From the NCBI GenBank assembly GCA_019115685.1, contig DXDC01000057.1:1-6100 (forward strand): 6,100 nucleotides of DNA, given 5' to 3'. The position numbers and the translations under genes are program-made. This DNA comes from Candidatus Agrococcus pullicola (lineage in GTDB: Bacteria > Actinomycetota > Actinomycetes > Actinomycetales > Microbacteriaceae). Numbering within the stretch: position 1 is the first letter of the stretch; every line of letters begins with the position of its first letter. Below the pieces are notes generated by a model. The model saw nothing but the letters and a program-made list of their open reading frames with translations. It searched no databases and was not told the DNA's origin. Positions 1-5,785 of this stretch are shown one piece after another.

Positions 1-604
1 CGTCGCGCAGCAGCAGCGTCATCGCGAGGCTGCCGATATGGCCGAGCAGCTGCGCGATAACGGGGAAAGCGATGCCCAGGCCGAGGAGCACCCCGCCTGC
101 CGGCCCGCTGCCGAGCTCGACCGCGGCATCCCGCCCCTGATTCACCGAGACAGCGGTGGGGAGCTGTTTGCGCGTGACGATCTGCCGCAGCATCGCCGTC
201 GAAGCCGGCTCGAACAGCGCCCCTCGCAGCTGGTCGATGAACGCGATCGCGCCAAGCGTCCACATACCGGCATCGCCGAACAGCAGCACCGCGATGAACA
301 GCCCCTTGACGGCCAGGCCGAGGAGCCCGCCGGTGATGACGAGCAGCTTGCGGTCGTAGCGATCGGTCATAATCCCGCCCGGCAGCATCCCGGCGATCGA
401 ACCGATCCCGCCCAGGAGGCCGACGATCCCCGCTGCGGATGCCGAACCCGTTACCAGGAGCGCGATCAGGGGGGAGGCGAACAGGCCGATACCGGCGCCG
501 ATGCTGAGCATGATCTCACCGCTCAGCCACCATACATACTCTGCGTTCTTCCGCAGCGGCGTCTCCTGCGGGGTCGCTGAGCTGGGAGGAGCCGGGTTGG
601 TCAT
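1..604 (-). CDS. MFS efflux transporter, N-terminal part (runs off the left edge)
   Basis: Seen: translating the reverse strand from the ATG at 604 gives 201 uninterrupted residues to the window edge. A short polar cytoplasmic N-terminus (about residues 1-22) is followed by hydrophobic segments near 27-50, 57-78, 87-109 and 112-130. The loop after TM2 carries the MFS motif A pattern, G77-x-x-T-D81-R82-x-x-R85-K86. A later Gly-rich helix (E163-LGSGPAGG-V172) resembles the TM5 region of EntS-like drug and siderophore exporters. Known: such proteins are inner-membrane, proton-driven exporters of about 400 residues, so roughly half is missing here. Start choice: no in-frame start codon lies between 604 and the upstream in-frame stop at 740-742, so 604 is the earliest possible start. 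There is no strong ribosome-binding site next to it, and it overlaps a small ORF by ATGA, suggesting coupled translation. The divergent ArsR-type gene probably represses it. The substrate cannot be told from sequence. Confidence 0.88.
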   Translation of the reverse strand, partial: MTNPAPPSSATPQETPLRKNAEYVWWLSGEIMLSIGAGIGLFASPLIALLVTGSASAAGIVGLLGGIGSIAGMLPGGIMTDRYDRKLLVITGGLLGLAVKGLFIAVLLFGDAGMWTLGAIAFIDQLRGALFEPASTAMLRQIVTRKQLPTAVSVNQGRDAAVELGSGPAGGVLLGLGIAFPVIAQLLGHIGSLAMTLLLRD

Positions 605-729
605 CGTCGAGGGCTGTCCTGGTTCGGCGTCCTGATGAAGTCCTCCGGGGCACTTCCCGGACTGAAGAGCGTGCTCAGATACGGGCCGAAATGGTCGCCG
701 CGCACTCGTGTGCGCTTGCTGTTTCTCAT
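601..729 (-). CDS. putative 42-residue leader ORF coupled to the MFS gene
   Basis: Seen: an ATG at 729 opens a 42-codon frame on the minus strand (starts MRNSKRTRVRGDHF, ends NQDSPRR) whose TGA (601-603) overlaps the transporter's ATG as ATGA. About 73% of its third positions are G or C, in keeping with coding in a high-GC genome. There is no Shine-Dalgarno before the ATG. However, a -35 TTGCGC (760-765) and -10 TAAGCT (737-742), 17 bp apart, place the transcript start at about 729-730, so it could be translated as a leaderless mRNA. The product is short, basic and has no membrane segment; I recognise no family. Inference: it is either a true small protein of the efflux system or a leader whose translation delivers ribosomes to the transporter start. 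It could also be untranslated 5' sequence that happens to be open. Confidence 0.5.
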   Translation of the reverse strand: MRNSKRTRVRGDHFGPYLSTLFSPGSAPEDFIRTPNQDSPRR

Positions 730-736
730 GTCCGAC

Positions 737-765
737 AGCTTAGATGTGCAAATAAAATTGCGCAA
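737..765 (-). promoter_or_regulatory. predicted promoter for the small ORF and MFS gene
   Basis: On the minus strand a -35 hexamer TTGCGC (760-765) and a -10 hexamer TAAGCT (737-742) are separated by 17 bp. The -10 has the conserved TAnnnT. The expected start point, 7-8 nt downstream, falls at 729-730, on the ATG of the small ORF. The -35 lies inside the left arm of the palindromic operator, so a bound repressor would block RNA polymerase. Predicted by eye only. Confidence 0.5.
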
Positions 766-802
766 TAGATAGTGCGCAATTTATTTTGCGTATATCGCGC
801 AA
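748..802. promoter_or_regulatory. ArsR-type operator: 42-bp palindrome plus a third half-palindromic site
   Basis: Seen: arms at 748-764 and 773-789 are reverse complements at 15 of 17 positions, around an 8-bp centre (765-772). The core is TTGCGCA-N8-TGCGCAA (758-779). The left arm also contains the perfect 10-bp palindrome ATTGCGCAAT (757-766). A further site, TTGCG-N7-CGCAA (786-802), lies on the arsR side and shares bases with the right arm. Known: winged-helix ArsR dimers bind AT-flanked inverted repeats in divergent spacers of this kind. Inference: the regulator encoded at 820 binds here and controls both directions, since both predicted -35 elements lie inside these repeats. Confidence 0.75.
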
Positions 803-820
803 CTGCCTACACTGGTCGCA
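786..820 (+). promoter_or_regulatory. predicted promoter for the regulator gene (leaderless)
   Basis: A -35 TTGCGT (786-791) and -10 TACACT (808-813) are separated by 16 bp. The expected start point 7 nt after the -10 is position 820, the A of the regulator's ATG, so the mRNA is predicted to be leaderless. The -35 sits in the third operator site, which fits autorepression. Predicted by eye only. Confidence 0.5.
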
Positions 821-1431
821 TGGGAGCCGACGAGACTACCCCGGAATACGCCAGCAAGGATGCGCTGCGGGCGATGTCCCATCCCGTTCGCATCGACATT
901 ATTCAGTTCTTGCGACACAGGGAGAGCGCTCGCGCCGCCGACCTCGCCGAAGCTCTCGGAGTGGCAGCGAACTCCATGAGTTACCACCTCAGAATTCTCG
1001 CGAAGGCCGGACTGATCGAGGACGCTCCCGAGCTGGCGCGCGATCGCCGCGACCGCGTGTGGCGGATGCCGCAGCGCGAGTTGCCGATCCGCGTCGATGC
1101 GGAAGGGCAGCCGGACGGCTATCGAGGAGCAGTCGACCAGGTCGGGCTTGCGGCGATCGAGTGGATCCGTTCGGGGTGGATCGCACAGGACTACGGCGGT
1201 GCAGGGAGAGAGAATTTCGGCAGAGGGACCGTCACCATCTCGAGCGCGCGGCTGACCTTTGAGGAAGCCCAGTCGTGTATCGATGAGATCCTCGCGGTCA
1301 TTGATCGATACTCGTCGCGAAACCGGGATGAAGACGGCAATGATCTCGAAGAAGGCAACCCGGATCTGGACAGCTATCGGATCGCGGGCATCGTACTGCC
1401 GGACGTCGGTCGTCACGACACAGCGTCATGA
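820..1431 (+). CDS. ArsR/HTH_20-family winged-helix transcriptional regulator
   Basis: Role (inferred): cytoplasmic DNA-binding repressor of the divergent efflux gene and of itself. Seen: 203 residues. The N-terminal winged helix spans about 13-90: helix 1 around A18-MSHPVRIDIIQFL-R32, helices 2-3 A40-DLAEAL and N51-SMSYHLRIL-A61 (recognition helix), then K62-AGLIE and a basic wing D75-RRDRVWRM. There is no ArsR metal-box ELCVCD and no cysteine in the DNA-binding part, so metal sensing is unlikely. The C-terminal half (about 100-203) is acidic near its end and probably serves dimerisation or ligand binding. Start choice: a GTG at 772 extends the frame but lies inside the operator and upstream of the predicted -10; the ATG at 820 begins just before the conserved helix. 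Its stop overlaps the glycerate kinase start by ATGA. The family assignment is good; the inducer is unknown. Confidence 0.85.
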   Translation: MGADETTPEYASKDALRAMSHPVRIDIIQFLRHRESARAADLAEALGVAANSMSYHLRILAKAGLIEDAPELARDRRDRVWRMPQRELPIRVDAEGQPDGYRGAVDQVGLAAIEWIRSGWIAQDYGGAGRENFGRGTVTISSARLTFEEAQSCIDEILAVIDRYSSRNRDEDGNDLEEGNPDLDSYRIAGIVLPDVGRHDTAS

Positions 1432-2444
1432 CGAAGGTCCTCGTCGCACCGGATTCGTTCAAAGGTTCGATGGACGCCTCATCCGTGGCCGAAGCGATAC
1501 GAAGCGGCTGGCTCTCGGCTCGTCGTGATGATTGCGTGCGCCTCCTGCCGCAAGCCGACGGCGGCGAAGGCACACTCGACGCTCTGGAGGCCTCGCATCC
1601 CGGCAGCGAACGGATCGCGGTGGGGTCTGTTACCGGCCCGGACGGTCGACCCGTTGAGGGCGAGTGGCTGCGGCTTCCGGACGGAACAGCGGTCATCGAG
1701 ATGGCTAGTGTCTCAGGGCTGCCCATGATGGCACGCCACGATCCGCTGGGCGCCACCTCACGCGGACTCGGCGAGGTTATGGCGCATGCAATCGATGCCG
1801 GCGCCTCGAAGCTCATCGTGGGCATCGGCGGATCTGCGTCCACGGACGGAGGGGCACCAGTGCTTGACGCGCTAGCGGCCAGGCGCCCTCCGGCCGGCGG
1901 CGCGACGGTGCTGAGCGACGTAACGAACCCCTTGCTCGGGTCGAACGGCGCGGCTGCAGTGTTCGGACCGCAAAAGGGTGCGAGCGAAGAGGATGTGCGA
2001 ACACTTGAGGAGCGGCTACGGGTCTGGAGCGAGCAAGTGCGGTCGAGGCCCGGGACGGCTGATGCCAATCCGGGATCACCGGGCGCCGGGGCTGCGGGCG
2101 GCGTCGGCTTCGCGCTCCTGGCGTGGGGTGCGAGGATCGAGAGCGGCTCCAGCGCAATCGCCGAATGCACGGGCCTGACGGAAGCGACCGCCAGCGCCGA
2201 TCTCGTCATCACGGGCGAGGGGAGATTCGACAACCAATCGCGCGACGGCAAGGTCGTCGGCAACGCGCTGCAGCTCGCCGAGAAGCACAACGCGGACTGC
2301 ATAGTGATAGCCGGGGCCGTGGATGCCGACCCGGGATGCCCCGTCTACTCGCTGAGCGAGATCGCGGGCAGCGCCGCATCCGCGCTCGAAGACCCCGGCC
2401 ACTGGTTGCGCGCAGCAGCGCGTGCGGCCGCTGCTGCATATTAG
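1428..2444 (+). CDS. glxK: glycerate kinase, with an apparent internal shortening
   Basis: Reaction (known for the family): ATP-dependent phosphorylation of D-glycerate to phosphoglycerate, a cytoplasmic step feeding glyoxylate/glycerate carbon into glycolysis. Seen: 338 residues with family motifs in order: A7-PDSFKGS near the N-terminus, A43-DGGEGT, V131-GIGGSASTDGG (131-142), S163-DVTNPLLG, the FGPQKGA segment, the GAGAAGGVGFAL segment and G263-EGRFDNQS. The family is usually about 370-380 residues. Here L149-AARRPPAGG runs almost directly into T160-VLSDVTNPL, where homologues as I remember them have roughly 30 more residues. The frame stays open, so it is not a frameshift. An Ala-rich C-terminus ends the protein. 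There is no clear ribosome-binding site, and the ATGA overlap with the regulator suggests coupled translation. The family call is strong; whether the shortened form is active is uncertain. Confidence 0.9.
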   Translation: MTKVLVAPDSFKGSMDASSVAEAIRSGWLSARRDDCVRLLPQADGGEGTLDALEASHPGSERIAVGSVTGPDGRPVEGEWLRLPDGTAVIEMASVSGLPMMARHDPLGATSRGLGEVMAHAIDAGASKLIVGIGGSASTDGGAPVLDALAARRPPAGGATVLSDVTNPLLGSNGAAAVFGPQKGASEEDVRTLEERLRVWSEQVRSRPGTADANPGSPGAGAAGGVGFALLAWGARIESGSSAIAECTGLTEATASADLVITGEGRFDNQSRDGKVVGNALQLAEKHNADCIVIAGAVDADPGCPVYSLSEIAGSAASALEDPGHWLRAAARAAAAAY

Positions 2445-2447
2445 TTT
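2412..2447 (+). terminator. possible intrinsic terminator overlapping the glycerate kinase stop
   Basis: A perfect 9-bp inverted repeat, GCAGCAGCG (2412-2420) and CGCTGCTGC (2429-2437), with an 8-nt loop, is followed by the T-rich ATATTAGTTT (2438-2447). The stem encodes part of the Ala/Arg-rich C-terminus. The stem-plus-T arrangement fits a rho-independent terminator, but an Ala-rich coding tail makes such repeats easily, and the T run is broken. Confidence 0.4.
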
Positions 2448-2461
2448 CGCGCCCCCTCCGT

Positions 2462-2544
2462 CCCCGTGCCGATTCTCGGTCTATACGAAGACTCATCGGA
2501 ATTATTGCGTTGATTGCGCGTATTGACCGAGAAAGGGCACGGGG
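2462..2544. repeat. 26-bp imperfect inverted repeat with a 31-nt loop, in the convergent spacer
   Basis: Arms at 2462-2487 and 2519-2544 are reverse complements at 23 of 26 positions. The outer block CCCCGTGCC/GGCACGGGG and middle block CTCGGTC/GACCGAG are separated by a short mismatch, and an inner ATACG/CGTAT follows a single mismatch. The loop (2488-2518) is AT-richer than its surroundings and contains ATTGCG twice. The element sits between the ends of the convergent glycerate kinase and malate dehydrogenase genes, so a bidirectional terminator or mRNA-end stem is the simplest reading. Neither side has a T run. No flanking target duplication was seen, so a MITE is only an alternative. Confidence 0.7.
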
Positions 2545-2575
2545 GTGACCGGTGGGTTAGGGGCGAGCGCCGGAT

Positions 2576-3562
2576 TCAGAACAGTCCGAGCTCACGCACA
2601 GCGTCGCGCTCGGCGGCGAGCTCCTCTGCGGAGCGGGCGATAGCGGCCCGAGTCGAATCCGATACGTCGAGGCCCTGCACGATGCTCCACTCGCCGTTCC
2701 GGCAGGTGACGGGGAACGATGAGACCAGCCCGGCCGGAACGCCGTAGGAGCCGTCTGAAACGACCGACATCGAAACCCAGTCTCCTTCGGGGGTGCCGAG
2801 CGCCCAGTCACGAACATGGCGCAACGTCGCATTCGCAGCGGAGGCTGCCGAAGATGCCCCTCGGGCGGCGATGATGGCAGCACCGCGTTTGGCAACGGTC
2901 GGGCGGAAACTCTCGATCACCCACTCCTCTTCGACGAGTTCGCTGGCCGCTCGCCCCGCTACGGTCGCGTGGGCGATGTCGGGAACTTGGGTATCGGAGT
3001 GGTTGCCCCAGACGATCATGCGGCGCACGTCACCCGCGGTACTGCCTGTCTTCGTCGCAAGCTGCGCGATCGCGCGGTCATGATCCAAGCGCGTCAACGC
3101 AGTGACGCGACGAGCGTCGATGCCGCCGGCCACGGCGATCGTGGTCATTGCGTTCGTGTTGGCGGGATTCCCGGTCACGGTAACCCGAACGTCCTCATCC
3201 GCAGCGGACGCCAACGCCTTGCCCTGCTCGGCGAAGATCGCCGCGTTCGCTCGCAACAGGTCGGCGCGTGTTTCCCCCTGCCCTCGCGGTTTCGATCCGA
3301 CGAGCAGAGCGTGGTGCGCCCCTGCGAACGCCGTGCGCGCATCCGAGGACGTATCGATGCCGGTCATCAGCGGGAAGGCGCTGTCCTGCAACTCCATGAC
3401 CACGCCCTCGAGTCTCTCCATCGCTTGCGGGACTTCGAGGATCCGCAGCTCGACAGGCTGGTCCGGCCCCAGCATCTCTCCGCTCGCGATCCTGAACAGC
3501 AGCGAATAGCCGATCTGCCCTGCCCCGCCCGTCACTGCAACTCGCACTGGTGTCTTTGTCAC
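2576..3562 (-). CDS. mdh: malate dehydrogenase (NAD-dependent)
   Basis: Reaction: reversible oxidation of malate to oxaloacetate with NAD+, a cytoplasmic TCA-cycle step. Seen: 328 residues, the usual length for the actinobacterial/cytosolic-like MDH class. It has the Rossmann loop G13-AGQIGY, an acidic residue after strand 2 (L42-E43-V44) expected for NAD preference, and the mobile substrate loop K91-PRGQGETR with R93 and R99. Then come G131-NPANTN, L159-DHDR with D160 and R163, and the catalytic W185-GNH with H188. The C-terminal part has the family segments [20 protein letters not shown] and VSDGSYGVP. Start: GTG at 3562 is the only start before an in-frame stop at 3572-3574 and gives the typical [11 protein letters not shown] opening. 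The ribosome-binding site is poor (a G run at 3564-3568, very close). It is transcribed towards glycerate kinase and away from leuC. Small departures such as GNHSDTQ where GNHSATQ is usual do not touch the catalytic residues. Confidence 0.95.
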   Translation of the reverse strand: MTKTPVRVAVTGGAGQIGYSLLFRIASGEMLGPDQPVELRILEVPQAMERLEGVVMELQDSAFPLMTGIDTSSDARTAFAGAHHALLVGSKPRGQGETRADLLRANAAIFAEQGKALASAADEDVRVTVTGNPANTNAMTTIAVAGGIDARRVTALTRLDHDRAIAQLATKTGSTAGDVRRMIVWGNHSDTQVPDIAHATVAGRAASELVEEEWVIESFRPTVAKRGAAIIAARGASSAASAANATLRHVRDWALGTPEGDWVSMSVVSDGSYGVPAGLVSSFPVTCRNGEWSIVQGLDVSDSTRAAIARSAEELAAERDAVRELGLF

Positions 3563-3640
3563 GCCCCCATCTCATCACGTGCACGGCTTCAGCGCTATGG
3601 GGAGCCCGAACCGGTGAGGTTGTGAGAGTCCTCCCATGGA

Positions 3641-3671
3641 GTGCGACCCTCGCCGTGGCAAGCAATAGACT
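3641..3671 (+). promoter_or_regulatory. weak candidate promoter for leuCD-murA
   Basis: A -10-like TAGACT (3666-3671) lies 25 bp before the leuC start. The best upstream partner is GTGCGA (3641-3646) at a long 19-bp spacing. The 134-bp spacer between mdh and leuC shows no leucine-rich leader peptide, attenuator or clear operator. No clear mdh promoter was found on the other strand. Confidence 0.3.
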
Positions 3672-3686
3672 GAGAAGACAGTTCTT

Positions 3687-3691
3687 GGAGG
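3687..3691 (+). promoter_or_regulatory. leuC ribosome-binding site (fixes the start)
   Basis: GGAGG lies 5 nt before the ATG at 3697. It decides against the longer in-frame reading from 3550, which would add 49 residues unlike any LeuC N-terminus and overlap the divergent mdh start. Confidence 0.85.
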
Positions 3692-3696
3692 TTTAC

Positions 3697-5148
3697 ATGG
3701 CGAAGACACTCGCGGAGAAGGTGTGGGACGACCACGTCGTGGTAAAAGGCGAAGATGGTGCCCCCGATCTTATTTACATCGACCTTCAGCTCATCCACGA
3801 GGTGACGAGCCCGCAGGCGTTCGACGGCCTTCGACAGGCCGGCCGACCGCTGCGTCGTGTCGACCTGACGATCGCTACGGAAGACCACAACACACCGACA
3901 CTGGATATCGACAAACCGATCCAGGACCCCACGAGTGCGAAACAGATCCGCACACTCCGTGAGAACGTCGAAGAGTTCGGCGTGCGCATCCACTCGCTCG
4001 GTGACAAGGAGCAAGGCATCGTCCACATCGTCGGGCCGCAGTTGGGGCTGACGATGCCGGGCATCACCGTGGTCTGCGGTGACTCGCACACGTCGACGCA
4101 CGGTGCATTCGGGGCGATGGCATTCGGCATCGGCACGAGCGAGGTCGAGCACGTCATGGCGACCCAGACGCTGCCGCTGAAACCGTTCAAGACGATGGCG
4201 ATCAATGTCGAAGGCGAGCTGCGCCCGGGCGTGACGGCGAAAGACATCATCCTGGCTGTGATTGCGAAGATTGGAACCGGCGGGGGAGCCGGCTACGTGC
4301 TCGAGTACCGTGGCAGTGCGATTCGTGCGCTGTCAGTCGAGGGACGTATGACGATCTGCAACATGTCGATCGAGGCCGGCGCCCGCGCGGGGATGGTCGC
4401 TCCGGACGAGACGACGTTCGCCTACCTCAAGGGTCGTGACCACGCGCCGACGGGTGACGCCTGGGACGAAGCGCTCGAGTACTGGAAGACATTGCGCACC
4501 GATGAGGGCGCTACGTTCGATGCGGAGGTCGACATCGACGCGAACGAGCTCGAGCCGTTCGTAACCTGGGGTACGAATCCGGGGCAGGGAGTGTCGCTGA
4601 ACGACAGGATTCCCGAGCCCGAGAGTTTCAGCGACCCCGTCGACCGGGCAGCCGCGGAGCGGGCACTCGAGTACATGGACCTCGAACCGGGTACCAAGCT
4701 GAAGGACATCAAAGTCGACACGGTCTTCATCGGCTCGTGCACGAACTCGCGCATGGAGGATCTCCGTGCCGCGGCAACCATTATCGAAGGCAAGAAGAAG
4801 GCCGAGGGTCTGCGCGTCATGGTGGTTCCCGGCTCGGCACGCGTGCGCCTCGAGGCCGAAGCCGAAGGGCTCGACAAGATCTTCAAGGATTTCGGCGCCG
4901 AGTGGCGTTTCGCGGGTTGCTCCATGTGTCTCGGTATGAACCCGGATCAGCTGCAGCCGGGCGAGCGCTGCGCATCGACCTCGAACCGCAACTTCGAGGG
5001 ACGCCAGGGGAAGGGCGGACGTACGCACCTGGTCTCGCCGCTCGTGGCTGCGGCCACCGCGATTCGGGGCACGCTCTCGAGCCCCTGGGATCTCGAGCAT
5101 GACGAACTTGAACGTGCGGTTGCGGCGGCGAAGGGCGAGGAGGTCTAG
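3697..5148 (+). CDS. leuC: 3-isopropylmalate dehydratase large subunit
   Basis: Reaction: with LeuD, isomerises 2-isopropylmalate to 3-isopropylmalate via isopropylmaleate, the second step of leucine synthesis; cytoplasmic. Seen: 483 residues, full length. N-terminal M1[12 protein letters not shown] is typical, followed by the aconitase-fold signatures [24 protein letters not shown] and [11 protein letters not shown]. The three [4Fe-4S] ligands are present: C348 in IGSCTNSR, then C408 and C411 in [12 protein letters not shown]. The substrate-region segment [19 protein letters not shown] and a C-terminal [12 protein letters not shown] complete it. A strong GGAGG precedes the start. It ends 3 bp before leuD, so the two subunits are clearly co-translated. 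No key residue is missing. The assignment is essentially certain. Confidence 0.98.
   Translation: MAKTLAEKVWDDHVVVKGEDGAPDLIYIDLQLIHEVTSPQAFDGLRQAGRPLRRVDLTIATEDHNTPTLDIDKPIQDPTSAKQIRTLRENVEEFGVRIHSLGDKEQGIVHIVGPQLGLTMPGITVVCGDSHTSTHGAFGAMAFGIGTSEVEHVMATQTLPLKPFKTMAINVEGELRPGVTAKDIILAVIAKIGTGGGAGYVLEYRGSAIRALSVEGRMTICNMSIEAGARAGMVAPDETTFAYLKGRDHAPTGDAWDEALEYWKTLRTDEGATFDAEVDIDANELEPFVTWGTNPGQGVSLNDRIPEPESFSDPVDRAAAERALEYMDLEPGTKLKDIKVDTVFIGSCTNSRMEDLRAAATIIEGKKKAEGLRVMVVPGSARVRLEAEAEGLDKIFKDFGAEWRFAGCSMCLGMNPDQLQPGERCASTSNRNFEGRQGKGGRTHLVSPLVAAATAIRGTLSSPWDLEHDELERAVAAAKGEEV
5137..5143 (+). promoter_or_regulatory. leuD ribosome-binding site inside the leuC 3' end
   Basis: GAGGAGG, encoding part of the last residues of LeuC (Glu-Glu), lies 8 nt before the leuD ATG at 5152. 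It supports tight subunit coupling and fixes the leuD start. Confidence 0.8.
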
Positions 5149-5151
5149 ACC

Positions 5152-5766
5152 ATGGAAAAGATCACGAAACTGACCGGCCCGATCGTCCCGTTGCGGCGCT
5201 CGAATGTCGACACGGACCAGATCATCCCAGCGGTATTCCTCAAGAGAGTGACGAAGTCCGGCTATGACGACGCACTCTTCCACGGCTGGCGGCAAGACCC
5301 GGACTTCGTGCTGAACCAGGAGCCGTACAAGCACGGCGGCATCCTGGTGGCAGGGCCAGATTTCGGAACCGGATCCAGCCGCGAACACGCGGTGTGGGCG
5401 CTGCGGGACTTCGGTATCACCGCGGTGCTGAGCCCGCGATTCGGTGAGATCTTCCGCGGCAACTCCGGCAAGCAGGGGCTGCTCACGGGCAAGATCACCG
5501 ACAGCCAGGTGGAAAGCCTGTGGGCCCTCGCGGATGCGAACCCCGGTACGGAAGTAACGGTTGATCTGACTGCCCGCACCGTCACCGCCGGGGCCGAGAG
5601 CTTCGGATTCGAAATCGACGACTACACGCGCTGGCGACTGCTCGAGGGATTGGACGACATCGCTTTGACGTTACAGAATGAAGCGGCCATCGACGAGTTC
5701 GAAAAGCGGCGTCCCCGATGGATGCCGACCACACTCCCCATCCGGGACTCGTCCGCCAACGTATAG
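5152..5766 (+). CDS. leuD: 3-isopropylmalate dehydratase small subunit
   Basis: Role: the swivelling small subunit that completes the LeuCD isomerase active site in leucine synthesis. Seen: 204 residues, the normal length. It has the small-subunit signature S17-NVDTDQIIP (17-26), followed by the loop F29-LKRV and the segment [13 protein letters not shown]. The substrate-binding G68[12 protein letters not shown] (68-80) is intact, then [26 protein letters not shown] and a C-terminal region with [15 protein letters not shown]. The small gap after leuC and the ribosome-binding site within leuC indicate one operon. The C-terminal tail PRWMPTTLP is typical of actinobacterial LeuD. Nothing is broken or odd. 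Confidence 0.97.
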   Translation: MEKITKLTGPIVPLRRSNVDTDQIIPAVFLKRVTKSGYDDALFHGWRQDPDFVLNQEPYKHGGILVAGPDFGTGSSREHAVWALRDFGITAVLSPRFGEIFRGNSGKQGLLTGKITDSQVESLWALADANPGTEVTVDLTARTVTAGAESFGFEIDDYTRWRLLEGLDDIALTLQNEAAIDEFEKRRPRWMPTTLPIRDSSANV

Positions 5767-5774
5767 TCAGCGTC

Positions 5775-5780
5775 AGGAAG
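5775..5780 (+). promoter_or_regulatory. murA ribosome-binding site (supports the GTG start)
   Basis: AGGAAG lies 5 nt before GTG 5786. The alternative ATG at 5831, 15 codons in, has no comparable site before it, so the GTG is preferred. Confidence 0.6.
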
Positions 5781-5785
5781 TAAGC

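Noticed and set aside
38..580. 180-residue open frame on the plus strand
   Set aside because: It is antisense to the MFS gene; its highly charged, low-complexity product is typical of shadow frames in high-GC DNA.
772..819. Longer reading of the regulator from GTG 772 (16 extra residues)
   Set aside because: It lies within the operator and upstream of the predicted -10 and start point, has no ribosome-binding site and does not resemble the start of the family.
1298..2302. 334-residue open frame on the minus strand opposite glycerate kinase
   Set aside because: It has a Ser/Pro/Ala-rich product with no recognisable domain and is fully antisense to a gene with clear motifs.
2501..2520. ATTGCG repeats in the loop of the inverted repeat, resembling the regulator's half-site
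   Set aside because: They are direct rather than inverted, lack the full TGCGCAA core and lie between gene ends; probably coincidence.
3559..3570. Three-codon ATG-GGG-GCG-TGA frame overlapping the mdh GTG start
   Set aside because: It looks like a coupling arrangement, but three codons arise easily by chance and nothing else supports it.
2816..3625. 269-residue open frame on the plus strand opposite mdh
   Set aside because: It is a shadow of malate dehydrogenase, which has every catalytic motif on the minus strand.
3620..3680. Possible leucine leader peptide or attenuator before leuC
   Set aside because: The short frames present contain no leucine codons, and no competing hairpins or T run are visible.
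3550..3696. Longer reading of leuC from 3550 (49 extra residues)
   Set aside because: It overlaps the divergent mdh start and has no family similarity, while ATG 3697 has a strong GGAGG and gives the normal LeuC N-terminus.
4333..5388. 351-residue open frame on the minus strand opposite leuC and leuD
   Set aside because: It is a long open frame caused by GC-rich codon bias; its Arg-rich product has no motifs and covers two certain genes.
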